64,000 nucleotides of DNA from Pseudomonas sp. KU43P (GTDB lineage: Bacteria; Pseudomonadota; Gammaproteobacteria; Pseudomonadales; Pseudomonadaceae). The DNA lies in the NCBI RefSeq assembly GCF_033095865.1, contig NZ_AP019365.1, positions 5,367,501 to 5,431,500 on the forward strand, read 5' to 3'. The stretch's first letter is position 1, and each line of letters begins with the position of its first letter. Shown here in pieces: positions 41,431 through 52,832 of the stretch. The notes beneath the pieces were generated by a model, which saw only the letters and a list, made by a program, of their open reading frames with translations, was not told the origin of the DNA and searched no databases. A program made the position numbers and the translations under genes.

Positions 41431-42702
41431 ATGAGCTACGTTATCGACCGACGCCTGAACGGCAAGAACAAGAGCACGGTCAACCGCCAGCGCTTCTTGC
41501 GGCGTTACCGTGAACACATCAAGAAAGCCGTCGAAGAGGCCGTGAGCCGCCGCTCCATCATGGACATGGAGCATGGCGAGCAGATCAGCATTCCGGGACG
41601 GGACATCGACGAACCCGTGCTGCACCATGGCCGTGGCGGCAAGCAGACCATCGTGCATCCGGGCAACAAGGAATTCACAGCCGGCGAACATATCCCCAGG
41701 CCCCAGGGCGGCGGCGGTGGGGGCGGGCGTGGCAAGGCTGGCAACTCTGGCGAGGGCATGGATGATTTCGTCTTCCAGATCACCCAGGAAGAGTTCCTCG
41801 AATTCATGTTCGAAGACCTCGAACTGCCCAACCTGGTCAAACGCCACCTAACCGGTGCCGACACCTTCAAAACCGTGCGTGCCGGGATCGCCAACGAAGG
41901 CAACCCATCCCGCATCAATATCGTCCGCACCTTGCGCTCGGCCCATGCCAGGCGGATCGCTCTGACCGGCAGCAGCCGCGCGTTGCTGCGTGAGGCGCAA
42001 AAAGAACTGGCCCGGCTCAAGGTGGAGGAGCCAGACAACTTCTCTGATATCCAGGAAGTCGAGCAGGAAATCGAACGGCTCAAGGCGCGCATCAACCGCC
42101 TGCCGTTCCTCGATACCTTCGATCTCAAATACAACCTGCTGGTCAAGCAGCCCAACCCAAGCTCCAAGGCGGTGATGTTCTGCCTGATGGACGTCTCCGG
42201 CTCCATGACCCAGGCCACCAAAGACATCGCCAAGCGCTTCTTCATCCTCCTGTACTTGTTCCTCAAGCGTAACTACGACCGCATCGAGGTGGTTTTCATC
42301 CGCCACCACACCAGCGCCCGCGAAGTCGACGAGGAGGAGTTCTTCTATTCCCGAGAAACCGGCGGCACCATCGTCTCCAGTGCGCTGAAGATGATGCAGG
42401 AGATCATGGCTGAGCGTTACCCGGCCAGCGACTGGAACATCTACGCGGCCCAGGCTTCCGACGGCGACAACTGGAACGATGACTCGCCGATATGCCGCGA
42501 GATCCTGTCCAAGCAGATCATGCCGCACGTGCAGTACTACACTTACGTTGAAATCACCCCACGTGAGCATCAGGCGCTGTGGTACGAGTACGAGCGAATC
42601 GGCGAGGCATTCCCCGATACATTCGCCCAGCAGCAGTTGGTTTCGGCCGGCGATATCTACCCGGTCTTCCGTGAACTCTTCCAGCGCAGGTTAGCCACAT
42701 GA
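41431..42702 (+). CDS. yeaH: YeaH/DUF444 family VWA-like protein
   Basis: A 423-residue protein. A basic, helical N-terminus ([16 protein letters not shown]) leads to a glycine-rich linker near 91-100 ([12 protein letters not shown]) and a C-terminal von Willebrand A-type domain with the MIDAS-like [10 protein letters not shown] at about 251-260. It is an obligate neighbour of PrkA and SpoVR in many proteobacteria, and its role is unknown at the molecular level. The chosen ATG has GGAGGGACC before it; upstream in-frame codons lie in the repeat. It overlaps spoVR by 4 bases. Confidence 0.94.
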   Translation: MSYVIDRRLNGKNKSTVNRQRFLRRYREHIKKAVEEAVSRRSIMDMEHGEQISIPGRDIDEPVLHHGRGGKQTIVHPGNKEFTAGEHIPRPQGGGGGGGRGKAGNSGEGMDDFVFQITQEEFLEFMFEDLELPNLVKRHLTGADTFKTVRAGIANEGNPSRINIVRTLRSAHARRIALTGSSRALLREAQKELARLKVEEPDNFSDIQEVEQEIERLKARINRLPFLDTFDLKYNLLVKQPNPSSKAVMFCLMDVSGSMTQATKDIAKRFFILLYLFLKRNYDRIEVVFIRHHTSAREVDEEEFFYSRETGGTIVSSALKMMQEIMAERYPASDWNIYAAQASDGDNWNDDSPICREILSKQIMPHVQYYTYVEITPREHQALWYEYERIGEAFPDTFAQQQLVSAGDIYPVFRELFQRRLAT

Positions 42703-44267
42703 CCGCCAGAGCACAGAGACGCCAACCCATTTCCACCGGGTCCGAGTGGACGTTCGAGCTGATCCAGACCTACGACCGGGAAATCAGCCGCCTGGCCGAA
42801 CGTTATGCCCTGGACACCTACCCCAACCAGATCGAAGTGATCACCGCCGAGCAGATGATGGATGCCTATGCCTCCGTCGGCATGCCGCTGGGCTATCACC
42901 ACTGGTCCTACGGCAAGCAGTTCCTCAGTACCGAGAAGTCCTATAGCCGCGGCCAGATGGGCCTGGCCTACGAGATCGTGATCAACTCCGACCCGTGCAT
43001 CGCCTATCTGATGGAAGAAAACACCATGTGCATGCAGGCACTGGTGATCGCCCACGCTTGCTATGGCCATAACAGTTTCTTCAAGGGCAACTACCTGTTC
43101 CGCACCTGGACGGATGCCACGTCGATCATCGACTACCTGGTTTTCGCCAAGCAGTACATCGCCCAGTGCGAGGAGCGCCACGGCATCGATGCCGTGGAAG
43201 ACCTGATCGACTCCTGCCACGCCCTGATGAACTACGGCGTCGATCGCTACAAGCGCCCCTATCCGATCTCGGCCGAGGAAGAACGCCGACGCCAGAAGGA
43301 CCGTGAAGAACACCTGCAGAGGCAAATCAACGACCTGTGGCGCACCATACCCAAAGGCGCTGAAAAGGGCGGAGACCGCGACGATGCGCGCTTCCCCTCC
43401 GAGCCTCAGGAAAACATCCTCTATTTCATCGAAAAGAATGCCCCGCTGCTCGAACCCTGGCAACGCGAAGTGGTGCGCATCGTGCGCAAGATCGCCCAAT
43501 ACTTCTACCCCCAGCGCCAGACTCAGGTCATGAACGAAGGCTGGGCAACCTTCTGGCACTACACGCTGATGAACGACCTCTACGACGAGGGCCTGATCAC
43601 CGAAGGCTTCATGATGGAGTTCCTGCAGTCACACACCAGCGTAGTGTTCCAACCCGGTTTCGACAGCCCCTACTACAACGGCATCAACCCCTACGCCCTG
43701 GGCTTTGCGATGTATACCGACATCCGTCGCATGTGCGAAAACCCCACCGAAGAAGACCGCCGCTGGTTCCCTGACATCGCTGGCAGTGACTGGCTGTCGA
43801 CCATCAAGTTCGCCATGAGTAGCTTCAAGGATGAAAGCTTCATCCTGCAGTACCTGTCACCCAAGGTGATCCGTGACCTCAAGCTGTTCAGCATCCTCGA
43901 TGACGACCAGCGTGACGACCTGCTGGTGCCGGCCATTCACGACGAGGCGGGCTACCGCATCATCCGTGAGCAACTGGCTTCCCAGTACAACCTCGGCAAC
44001 CGCGAACCGAACGTGCAGATCTGGAGCATCGACCGCCGTGGCGACCGCTCCCTCACCCTGCGTCACCAGCAGCACAACCGCAAACCCCTTGGCGACTCCA
44101 CCGAGGAGGTGCTCAAGCACCTGCACCGGCTGTGGGGCTTTGATATCCACCTGGAGACCGTTCAGGGCGACCAGATAGTCAAGACCCACCACATGCCGCC
44201 CCGTGGCGAGCACGGCGAAAGCGGCGATTACGGCCGCATGGACCTTGCAGTCATTCATCACCTCTAG
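42699..44267 (+). CDS. spoVR: SpoVR family protein
   Basis: A 522-residue protein of the YcgB/SpoVR family. Conserved features include [10 protein letters not shown], a long central block with [17 protein letters not shown] (HExxH-like metal-site flavour but without the motif), and a C-terminal domain beginning around 410. It is linked to spore cortex formation in Bacillus and stress responses elsewhere; the biochemical activity is unknown. ATGA overlap with yeaH shows translational coupling of the pair. Confidence 0.94.
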   Translation: MTARAQRRQPISTGSEWTFELIQTYDREISRLAERYALDTYPNQIEVITAEQMMDAYASVGMPLGYHHWSYGKQFLSTEKSYSRGQMGLAYEIVINSDPCIAYLMEENTMCMQALVIAHACYGHNSFFKGNYLFRTWTDATSIIDYLVFAKQYIAQCEERHGIDAVEDLIDSCHALMNYGVDRYKRPYPISAEEERRRQKDREEHLQRQINDLWRTIPKGAEKGGDRDDARFPSEPQENILYFIEKNAPLLEPWQREVVRIVRKIAQYFYPQRQTQVMNEGWATFWHYTLMNDLYDEGLITEGFMMEFLQSHTSVVFQPGFDSPYYNGINPYALGFAMYTDIRRMCENPTEEDRRWFPDIAGSDWLSTIKFAMSSFKDESFILQYLSPKVIRDLKLFSILDDDQRDDLLVPAIHDEAGYRIIREQLASQYNLGNREPNVQIWSIDRRGDRSLTLRHQQHNRKPLGDSTEEVLKHLHRLWGFDIHLETVQGDQIVKTHHMPPRGEHGESGDYGRMDLAVIHHL

Positions 44268-44327
44268 ACGCATGACGCCATCATTGCTGCCGACAGGGTA
44301 TCCTGTGGGCAGTAATGGAGGTTGCAC

Positions 44328-45443
44328 ATGCACATCTACAAAGTTGGCGGCGCAGTCCGTGATCGCCTGCTCGGGCGCCCTGTCAGCGACATCGACTGGC
44401 TGGTGGTTGGCGCTACCGTCGAAGAAATGCACGCCAAAGGCTACCGTCCGGTAGGCGCTGATTTTCCGGTTTTCCTGCATCCCAAGACTGGCGAGGAGTA
44501 CGCTCTGGCCCGCACCGAGCGAAAGAGCGGGCGTGGTTATGGGGGCTTTACTTTCCATGCCAGCCCAGACGTGACGCTCGAAGAAGATCTGATTCGACGC
44601 GACCTGACCATCAATGCGATGGCCGAGGACGGCCACGGCAATGTCATTGATCCCTACAATGGCCAGGATGATCTTGAGCAGCGTATTCTACGCCATGTTT
44701 CGCCGGCATTCGCCGAAGATCCCCTGCGAGTATTGCGTGTTGCGCGCTTCGCCGCGCGCTATGCCCCACTCGGTTTTCGGATCGCCGATGAAACCCTGAC
44801 GCTGATGCGGCAGATCAGCCAATCAGGCGAACTGCAGGCATTGACCGCCGAGCGCAGCTGGAAAGAAATCGAGCGCGCCCTGCTGGAAGACGCGCCCCAA
44901 GTATTCGTCCAGGTCTTGCGTGACTGCGAAGCCTTGCAACAGCTGATGCCCGAACTCCAGGGCGATGCAGCGTCGCTGGCCGCTCTTGTTCAGGCCGCCA
45001 AGCATCATCAGCCCCTGCATGTTCGCTGGGCTTGCCTGCTGCATGGTCTTGATCCAGCCTCGATCAAAGCACTCAACCAGCGCTTCAAGGCGCCCCGTGA
45101 ATGCCAGGAACTGGCCCAGCTGGTGGGGGAATTCGGTGGGCAGGGGCAAAGAGCACTTGAGCTCGAACCCGAGACATTGCTGGAGCTGCTACAGAAATTC
45201 GACGTGTATCGGCGACCGCAGCGTTTCGAGGATTTCATAGCTGCGTGCGAAATGGCTGCCCGAGGGCACGGAGCGCAAAACTACCCACAGGCTGAATACT
45301 TGCGTGGTGCGGCAACGGCAGCAAGGGCGGTGGATGTGAAGCCCTTGGTGGAGGCTGGGCTGATCGGGCAGCGACTGGGGGACGCACTCAAGGAAAAACG
45401 GCTGAAAGCGTTACAAGACTACAAAACCGGCGCCGGGCTTTAA
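44328..45443 (+). CDS. cca: CCA-adding tRNA nucleotidyltransferase
   Basis: A 371-residue enzyme that builds or repairs the 3' CCA of tRNAs. The N-terminal nucleotidyltransferase motif [18 protein letters not shown] and [10 protein letters not shown], and the [12 protein letters not shown] neck block, are intact. It is shorter than the 412-residue E. coli enzyme and ends without a clear HD phosphohydrolase domain. An in-frame TTG at 44322 is rejected in favour of the ATG at 44328, which has GGAGG 6 bases upstream. Confidence 0.96.
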   Translation: MHIYKVGGAVRDRLLGRPVSDIDWLVVGATVEEMHAKGYRPVGADFPVFLHPKTGEEYALARTERKSGRGYGGFTFHASPDVTLEEDLIRRDLTINAMAEDGHGNVIDPYNGQDDLEQRILRHVSPAFAEDPLRVLRVARFAARYAPLGFRIADETLTLMRQISQSGELQALTAERSWKEIERALLEDAPQVFVQVLRDCEALQQLMPELQGDAASLAALVQAAKHHQPLHVRWACLLHGLDPASIKALNQRFKAPRECQELAQLVGEFGGQGQRALELEPETLLELLQKFDVYRRPQRFEDFIAACEMAARGHGAQNYPQAEYLRGAATAARAVDVKPLVEAGLIGQRLGDALKEKRLKALQDYKTGAGL

Positions 45444-45525
45444 AAACAAGATTAGGCATGCTGGCCCTACGCAGATGAGTCCCCGCCTACAAAGCCTCGC
45501 CGCCTTGCGGATTGGCGCTAGGCCT

Positions 45526-45553
45526 GTAGGAGCGGATTCATCCGCGAAGGGGC
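45526..45553. repeat. Short dispersed repeat with hairpin
   Basis: TAGGAGCGGATTCATCCGCGAA contains the stem GCGGA/TCCGC around TTCA. It is of the kind scattered through P. putida intergenic DNA, and lies between the convergent cca and folK genes. Confidence 0.6.
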
Positions 45554-45561
45554 CACCCGGT

Positions 45562-46071
45562 TCAAGCAGGCGTAAGCTGCAACCCACGCCATTCGAACGC
45601 CACTGGCGCCAGCACCTGCTCGATCTGTGCTTCCTGCCACAACTGCGCCATGCGCTTCCCTGCCCCCGGGTGCACCAGATCAGGCGCCAGCAGCGACAGT
45701 GGCCACAGCACGAATGCGTTCTTCAGAATCTCTGGCCTGGGCAGCACCAAACCATCATGGTTACCGTGCAGATCGTCGTACATCAGCACGTCAATATCCA
45801 GCGGCAAGCCCTTGCGATCAGGGGCATAGCGGCCGTTGTCGGCCTCGATGAACTTGAGCCGGCGGTCCAGCTCCATCAGTGGCAGGTCGGTCTTGCCCGT
45901 CACCACGAAGTTGATGAATGGGCCGCTTTTGATCCCTACCGCCTGGCTTTCGAAAGCCGGAGAACAACGCATGTCGGTGAGGATGGCGGCCAATGCATCG
46001 AGCCCGGCACACAGGTGTGTGTGGCGGTCTGTGTTGCTGCCAAGCCCCAGGTAAACCGTGCTCAGAGGCAT
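45562..46071 (-). CDS. folK: 2-amino-4-hydroxy-6-hydroxymethyldihydropteridine pyrophosphokinase
   Basis: A 169-residue folate-pathway kinase that pyrophosphorylates hydroxymethyl-dihydropterin. YLGLGSNTDRHTHL at the N-terminus and the signature DRKGLPLDIDVLMYDD with catalytic Asp residues are present, as is LPRPEILKNAFVLWPL. It overlaps the folB 3' end by 10 bases, so both act in one short operon for consecutive steps. Confidence 0.97.
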   Translation of the reverse strand: MPLSTVYLGLGSNTDRHTHLCAGLDALAAILTDMRCSPAFESQAVGIKSGPFINFVVTGKTDLPLMELDRRLKFIEADNGRYAPDRKGLPLDIDVLMYDDLHGNHDGLVLPRPEILKNAFVLWPLSLLAPDLVHPGAGKRMAQLWQEAQIEQVLAPVAFEWRGLQLTPA

Positions 46072-46418
46072 CCGCGCTCGATCTCCACGCCAACACCACC
46101 ACGGGCTGCCGGAACCGCGCCCGGCTTGGTCAGCTTCAGGCGTACCCAGGGAATATGAAACTCTTCCATCAGCGCAGCGACCAGCCGTTCAGCGAAGGTT
46201 TCTACCAATTCGAAGCGTGCCTGCTCGGCAAAGCCTTGGATACGTGACGAAACGCTGGCGTAGTCCAACGCCAGGTTCAGATCATCTCCAGCCGCGGCCG
46301 GGCGATTGTCCCAGGCGAAACTCAGGTCCAGGCGCAGGCACTGGCGAATATCCCGCTCCCAGTCATAAGCACCGATGACGGTCTCGACTTCCAGGCCTTC
46401 GATGAACACTCTGTCCAA
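46062..46418 (-). CDS. folB: Dihydroneopterin aldolase
   Basis: A 118-residue aldolase converting dihydroneopterin to hydroxymethyl-dihydropterin, the substrate of FolK. The sequence after the start, [20 protein letters not shown], and the C-terminal [16 protein letters not shown] are typical. The true start appears to be TTG at 46418, with GGAGAG upstream; the ATG at 46442 would add eight residues not seen in relatives I recall. It is divergent from plsY. Confidence 0.93.
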   Translation of the reverse strand: MDRVFIEGLEVETVIGAYDWERDIRQCLRLDLSFAWDNRPAAAGDDLNLALDYASVSSRIQGFAEQARFELVETFAERLVAALMEEFHIPWVRLKLTKPGAVPAARGGVGVEIERGCL

Positions 46419-46492
46419 GCACTTCTCTCCACAGCACGACAAGGGCGACTGGCGCCGTTAGAATCAGGGCGTCCTCGCCCGGAATAGTTAGC

Positions 46493-47062
46493 ATGTTTTG
46501 GTTACTGGCGCTGCTCGCCTACCTGCTCGGCTCGCTGTCCTTCGCCATTGTCCTCAGCCGCCTCTCGGGCAGCCCGGACCCGCGTTCCAGCGGCTCAGGC
46601 AATGCCGGCGCCACCAACATGCTACGCCTGGCAGGCCGTAAACTGGCGATCCTGACCTTGCTTGGCGACCTGTGCAAGGGCTTGTTGCCGGTACTGCTCG
46701 CACGACTGGCCGGGCTCGATATGCAGGAACAGGCCTGGATCGGTGTCTGCGCAGTGCTGGGCCACCTGTTCCCAGTGTACTTCCACTTCCAGGGCGGCAA
46801 GGGCGTGGCCACGGCGGCTGGCATGCTCATGGCCCTGTATTTCCCGGCTGCGCTACTGGCCATCGGCGCCTGGCTGCTGACCTTCTACCTCACCCGCACC
46901 AGCTCGCTGGCGGCACTTATCGCCACCCCCCTGACCCTGCCATTGCTGGCCTGGCGCGAGCCCGGGGCCTTGCTGCCGGTCAGCGTGCTCACGGTGATGA
47001 TCGTCTGGCGCCACCGCAACAATCTGCGAGACCTGTTCGCCGGGCGCGAGCGGCACTTCTGA
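46493..47062 (+). CDS. plsY: Glycerol-3-phosphate acyltransferase PlsY
   Basis: A 189-residue inner-membrane enzyme that acylates G3P from acyl-phosphate, the first step of phospholipid synthesis. About five helices are visible. The three family motifs are recognisable: [31 protein letters not shown], and the later [17 protein letters not shown]. It converges on tsaD with 6 bases between stops. Confidence 0.95.
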   Translation: MFWLLALLAYLLGSLSFAIVLSRLSGSPDPRSSGSGNAGATNMLRLAGRKLAILTLLGDLCKGLLPVLLARLAGLDMQEQAWIGVCAVLGHLFPVYFHFQGGKGVATAAGMLMALYFPAALLAIGAWLLTFYLTRTSSLAALIATPLTLPLLAWREPGALLPVSVLTVMIVWRHRNNLRDLFAGRERHF

Positions 47063-47068
47063 AGCCAT

Positions 47069-48094
47069 TCACACCGGCGGCAACTGCTCCATCGGCCAGC
47101 GCGCCTGCACGCTGATTGCCAAGTCCTGCTGCTGCCCGGCCAACAGGCGCTGGCAACCGGCATAGGCAATCATTGCGCCATTGTCGGTGCAGAACTTGGG
47201 ACGTGCGTAATACACGTTGCCCTTGATCCCGGCGAGCATGTCTTCCAAGGAAGCACGCAACGCCTTGTTGGCGCTCACGCCACCGGCGATGACCAGGCGT
47301 TTGAGGCCGGTCTGCTTCAGTGCGCGCTTGCACTTGATGGTCAGAGTCTCCACCACTGCCTGCTGGAACGCCAGGGACACGTCGCAACGGGTTTGCTCAT
47401 TGTCGTCACCAGCATCGCGGCACTGTTGCCAGGTGTTGAGCGCGAAGGTTTTCAGGCCACTGAAGCTGAACTCCAGGCCTGGGCGATCGGTCATCGGCCG
47501 CGGGAACACGAAGCGCCCAGGCACACCCTGCTCGGCCAGTCGAGCGATTTCCGGGCCGCCAGGGTAGTTCAGGCCGATCAGCTTGGCAGTCTTGTCGAAT
47601 GCCTCGCCAGCGGCGTCATCCAGGCTCTCGCCCAGCAGCTGGTAATGGCCGATGCCATCGACCCGCACGAGCTGGGTATGCCCGCCAGACACCAACAAAG
47701 CGACGAACGGAAATTCTGGAGGATTTTCCTCCAGCATCGGCGCCAGCAGATGGCCTTCCATATGGTGTACGCCGATCGCCGGGATATCCCAGGCGAACGC
47801 CAGGGCCTGGGCGCACGAAGCGCCGACCAGCAGCGCGCCGACCAGGCCAGGACCCGCGGTGTAGGCGATGGCGTCGATCTCGGTGGCCACGCAACCGGCC
47901 TCGTCCAGGACCTGGCGGATCAGCGGCAGCATGCGCTTGACGTGGTCGCGCGACGCAAGCTCGGGCACGACGCCGCCAAACACACGGTGCAGGTCGATCT
48001 GGCTGAACAGCGCATCGGCCAACAAACCGCGCTCACTGTCGTATAATGCGACGCCGGTTTCGTCGCAGGATGTTTCCAATCCCAGTACTAGCAT
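47069..48094 (-). CDS. tsaD: tRNA N6-threonylcarbamoyladenosine transferase subunit TsaD
   Basis: A 341-residue ASKHA-fold enzyme that transfers threonylcarbamoyl to A37 of ANN-decoding tRNAs, working with TsaB and TsaE. The iron-binding HHMEGH is at 110-115 (H111/H115). Other blocks are [33 protein letters not shown] and [12 protein letters not shown]. It is divergent from rpsU with a 200-base gap. Confidence 0.97.
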   Translation of the reverse strand: MLVLGLETSCDETGVALYDSERGLLADALFSQIDLHRVFGGVVPELASRDHVKRMLPLIRQVLDEAGCVATEIDAIAYTAGPGLVGALLVGASCAQALAFAWDIPAIGVHHMEGHLLAPMLEENPPEFPFVALLVSGGHTQLVRVDGIGHYQLLGESLDDAAGEAFDKTAKLIGLNYPGGPEIARLAEQGVPGRFVFPRPMTDRPGLEFSFSGLKTFALNTWQQCRDAGDDNEQTRCDVSLAFQQAVVETLTIKCKRALKQTGLKRLVIAGGVSANKALRASLEDMLAGIKGNVYYARPKFCTDNGAMIAYAGCQRLLAGQQQDLAISVQARWPMEQLPPV

Positions 48095-48181
48095 GGGCTC
48101 GTCCCTTGTGGGGGCTGAATTCGAAGCCGCGCATGATAGTCCCCGTGCCGGGTGCCGACCAGCGGTTTTCGATCAGAGGCT

Positions 48182-48210
48182 TTGCATTCCGGCTTGCTAA
48201 GGGTTAACAT
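48182..48210 (+). promoter_or_regulatory. Candidate sigma-70 promoter of rpsU-dnaG-rpoD
   Basis: TTGCAT (48182-48187) and TAACAT (48205-48210) with an ideal 17-base spacer, about 90 bases before rpsU. An inverted repeat AAGGGTT/AACCCTT (48199-48221) overlaps the -10. The rest of the tsaD-rpsU gap shows no ORF. Confidence 0.55.
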
Positions 48211-48298
48211 CCGCAACCCTTGAAAACCGACGTTCTCCAGCACACCTTTGTTTTGCCAGGAGCACGTCTACCCCGGTAATGAATTAAGGTAGCCCTGG

Positions 48299-48514
48299 AT
48301 GCCAGCCGTCAAAGTTAAAGAGAACGAACCCTTCGACGTAGCTCTGCGTCGTTTCAAGCGCTCCTGCGAAAAAGCCGGTGTACTGGCTGAAGTTCGTAGC
48401 CGCGAGTTTTACGAGAAGCCGACCGCAGAGCGTAAGCGCAAAGCAGCTGCTGCTGTTAAGCGTCACGCCAAGAAAGTTCAGCGCGAACAGCGCCGCGCCG
48501 TTCGTCTGTACTAA
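48299..48514 (+). CDS. rpsU: 30S ribosomal protein bS21
   Basis: A 71-residue, very basic protein of the small subunit: [20 protein letters not shown] with Arg/Lys-rich helices to the C-terminus ([10 protein letters not shown]). It is the first gene of the macromolecular synthesis operon rpsU-dnaG-rpoD. Codon choice is biased towards highly expressed codons (for example GTT, GCT and CGT), unlike its neighbours. Confidence 0.98.
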   Translation: MPAVKVKENEPFDVALRRFKRSCEKAGVLAEVRSREFYEKPTAERKRKAAAAVKRHAKKVQREQRRAVRLY

Positions 48515-48544
48515 TACAGACGTTCAACGCAAAGCTTCTGCCCT

Positions 48545-48563
48545 GCCCGGCTCACCGCCGGGC
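48545..48563 (+). promoter_or_regulatory. Hairpin in the rpsU-dnaG spacer
   Basis: GCCCGG/CCGGGC around a 7-base loop, 31 bases after the rpsU stop, without a clear T-tract. In E. coli a partial terminator or processing site in this spacer lowers dnaG output; this could serve the same purpose. The remaining 250 bases before dnaG contain GC-rich palindromic fragments but no convincing ORF. Confidence 0.4.
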
Positions 48564-48809
48564 CGATGGCAGCGGTTTGTTTCAACCTTGAGCAGCTAGC
48601 CCAAGGCGTCCGCCGCAACCCGCAGCGGGCAATTGCGTGAACACGTCAGAACTGGTTTCGGCCAGCCGTGCACGTCACCACTGACGAGCCCCTGGTAATC
48701 CCGGTGGCTACCGACGAGCACACATTCCCTCGCACTTCCCCCTAGCATCACTCGCCCCAACCGGCGCGCTAGCGATTAGACTTGCCAGTTGCCAGATGAC
48801 GAGACTGCC

Positions 48810-50792
48810 ATGGCCGGGCTGATTCCCCAAAGTTTCATTGACGACCTGATCAACCGCCTCGACATCGTCGACGTGGTGAGTTCGCGCGTCCAGCTGAAAA
48901 AGACCGGCAAGAACTACTCGGCCTGCTGTCCGTTCCACAAGGAGAAGACTCCCTCCTTCACGGTCAGCCCCGACAAGCAGTTCTACTACTGCTTCGGCTG
49001 CGGTGCCGGCGGCAACGCCCTGGGCTTCGTCATGGACCACGACAATCTGGACTTCCCCCAGGCCGTCGAGGAACTGGCGCGCGCAGCCGGCATGGAAGTG
49101 CCTCGCGAGGAAGGCCGACGCGGGCAGAAACCGCGCCAACCAACCGACTCTCCGCTCTACCCCCTGCTGGACGCCGCCGCCGAATTCTACCGCCAGGCCC
49201 TGCGCAACCACCCTACCCGCAAGGCCGCGGTGGATTACCTCAAGGGCCGCGGCCTGTCAGGCGAAATCGCTCGAGACTTCGGCCTGGGCTTCGCTCCGCC
49301 GGGCTGGGACAACCTGCTCAAGCACCTGGGCGCCGACACCTTGCAGCAAAAGGTGATGATCGATGCCGGCCTGCTGATCGAGAACGCCGAAAGCGGCAAG
49401 CGCTACGACCGCTTCCGCGACCGGGTGATGTTCCCCATCCGCGACAGCCGCGGGCGCATCATCGCCTTTGGCGGCCGCGTACTCGGCGACGACAAGCCCA
49501 AGTACCTGAACTCCCCGGAAACTCCGGTTTTCCACAAAGGCCAGGAGCTGTACGGGCTGTACGAAGCGCGCAAGAACAACCGCAACCTTGACGAGATCAT
49601 CGTCGTCGAAGGCTACATGGACGTCATTGCCCTGGCCCAGCAAGGCCTGCGTAATGCGGTAGCCACCCTAGGCACCGCCACCAGCGAAGAACACCTCAAG
49701 CGATTGTTCCGCGTGGTGCCGAGCGTACTGTTCTGCTTCGACGGCGACCAGGCCGGCCGAAAGGCTGCCTGGCGCGCCCTGGAGTCGACCCTGTCGGCCC
49801 TGCAAGACGGGCGCCGAGCGCGTTTCCTGTTCCTGCCCGAAGGCGAAGACCCCGACAGCCTGGTGCGTGCCGAAGGCACCGATGCTTTCATGGCGCGCAT
49901 CAACCAGCACGCACAGCCGCTGGCCGACTATTTCTTCGAGCAGTTGAGCAATGAAGCCGACCCGCGCTCGCTGGAAGGCAAGGCACATATGGCGACCCTG
50001 GCTGCGCCGTTGATCGAAAAGATCCCCGGCGCCAATCTGCGTCAGCTGATGCGCAATCGCTTGAAGGAAATCACCGGCCTGGATCCGCAGCAGGTCGAGC
50101 AACTGGCCCAGCATGCTCCTGCCGCCAGCAGCGTCCCGGACTACGACCCTGGCTTCGATTACGATGCCATGGCCAGTTACACCCCCGATTACAGTGATAT
50201 GCCGGTGCATGACTATGCCCCGGCGCAGCAGGAACAGCAGTGGAAGCCAAACAAAGGTGGCGGCAAGAAGCCGTGGAGTGACAAGCCCTGGGACAAGAAT
50301 CGCAAGGGCGGCAAGCCTTGGCAGCAACGCGACGAAGCACCACCACGCACACCGGCCCCCGTGGAGCCGCCGACCCTGGCCGCCCTGCGCACCTTGCTGC
50401 ACCACCCGCTGCTGGCCAGCAAGGTCGAGGACGCCAGCCACTTCGCGGATGAAGAGCACCTCTACAGCCAGCTGTTGGTGGCCTTGATCGAAGCCGCGCA
50501 GAAAAATCCTGGGCTAAGCTCAATGCAGTTGATTGCGCGCTGGCACGGGACCGAACAAGGCCGCCTGCTGAGGGCCTTGGCAGAAAAGGAATGGTTGATC
50601 GTGGCCGACAGCCTTGAACAACAGTTTTTCGACACTATAACTAGCTTGTCCGCCCGCCAACGCGAGCGCAGCCTGGAACAACTGCTCAGAAAAGCACGTC
50701 AAAGCGAATTGACCAGCGAGGAAAAATCGCAGCTCCTCGCCCTGCTGAGCCGGAATGTTCCCGCACAAACGCCGACCTCATCTGGCGCGTGA
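48810..50792 (+). CDS. dnaG: DNA primase
   Basis: A 660-residue primase that lays RNA primers at the replication fork. The N-terminal CHC2 zinc motif is C40, H43, C61, C64. The TOPRIM core has VEGYMDVIAL, FDGDQAG and the ATLGTA block. A C-terminal DnaB-binding domain follows a Gly/Lys/Trp-rich linker around 475-515 (KPNKGGGKKPW, PWDKNRKGGKPW). The start MAGLIPQSFIDDL at 48810 is chosen over an upstream in-frame alternative start. Confidence 0.97.
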   Translation: MAGLIPQSFIDDLINRLDIVDVVSSRVQLKKTGKNYSACCPFHKEKTPSFTVSPDKQFYYCFGCGAGGNALGFVMDHDNLDFPQAVEELARAAGMEVPREEGRRGQKPRQPTDSPLYPLLDAAAEFYRQALRNHPTRKAAVDYLKGRGLSGEIARDFGLGFAPPGWDNLLKHLGADTLQQKVMIDAGLLIENAESGKRYDRFRDRVMFPIRDSRGRIIAFGGRVLGDDKPKYLNSPETPVFHKGQELYGLYEARKNNRNLDEIIVVEGYMDVIALAQQGLRNAVATLGTATSEEHLKRLFRVVPSVLFCFDGDQAGRKAAWRALESTLSALQDGRRARFLFLPEGEDPDSLVRAEGTDAFMARINQHAQPLADYFFEQLSNEADPRSLEGKAHMATLAAPLIEKIPGANLRQLMRNRLKEITGLDPQQVEQLAQHAPAASSVPDYDPGFDYDAMASYTPDYSDMPVHDYAPAQQEQQWKPNKGGGKKPWSDKPWDKNRKGGKPWQQRDEAPPRTPAPVEPPTLAALRTLLHHPLLASKVEDASHFADEEHLYSQLLVALIEAAQKNPGLSSMQLIARWHGTEQGRLLRALAEKEWLIVADSLEQQFFDTITSLSARQRERSLEQLLRKARQSELTSEEKSQLLALLSRNVPAQTPTSSGA

Positions 50793-50806
50793 GGCCCATG
50801 CTCGGG

Positions 50807-50812
50807 TATAAT
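50807..50812 (+). promoter_or_regulatory. Candidate internal promoter -10 before rpoD
   Basis: A perfect TATAAT lies 48 bases before rpoD in the dnaG-rpoD gap, but no good -35 at 16-18 bases. It could supply extra rpoD transcription. Confidence 0.35.
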
Positions 50813-50859
50813 CCTCGGCTTGTTTTTTGCCCGCCAAGACCTTCAGTGGATAGGGTGTT

Positions 50860-52710
<1,851 letters not shown>

Positions 52711-52714
52711 TGAC

Positions 52715-52744
52715 AAAACCCCGGCCCAGGCCGGGGTTTTTTTT
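52715..52744 (+). terminator. Terminator downstream of rpoD
   Basis: AAAACCCCGGCC pairs with GGCCGGGGTTTT and is followed by more T residues. It begins 4 bases after the rpoD stop and ends the operon. Confidence 0.95.
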
Positions 52745-52832
52745 ATGTGACAAAAGGTCGTGGCCACTCGCTACCCACCGGACCGAATGCCCGTCTACAC
52801 TCGAGTTCAGACCACCTGAATGCGAGGCTGAT

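Noticed and set aside
39529..41847. 772-codon minus-strand ORF opposite prkA and yeaH
   Set aside because: It is antisense to two well-conserved proteins, crosses their intergenic repeat, and has a His/Leu/Val-rich composition typical of GC-rich mirror frames.
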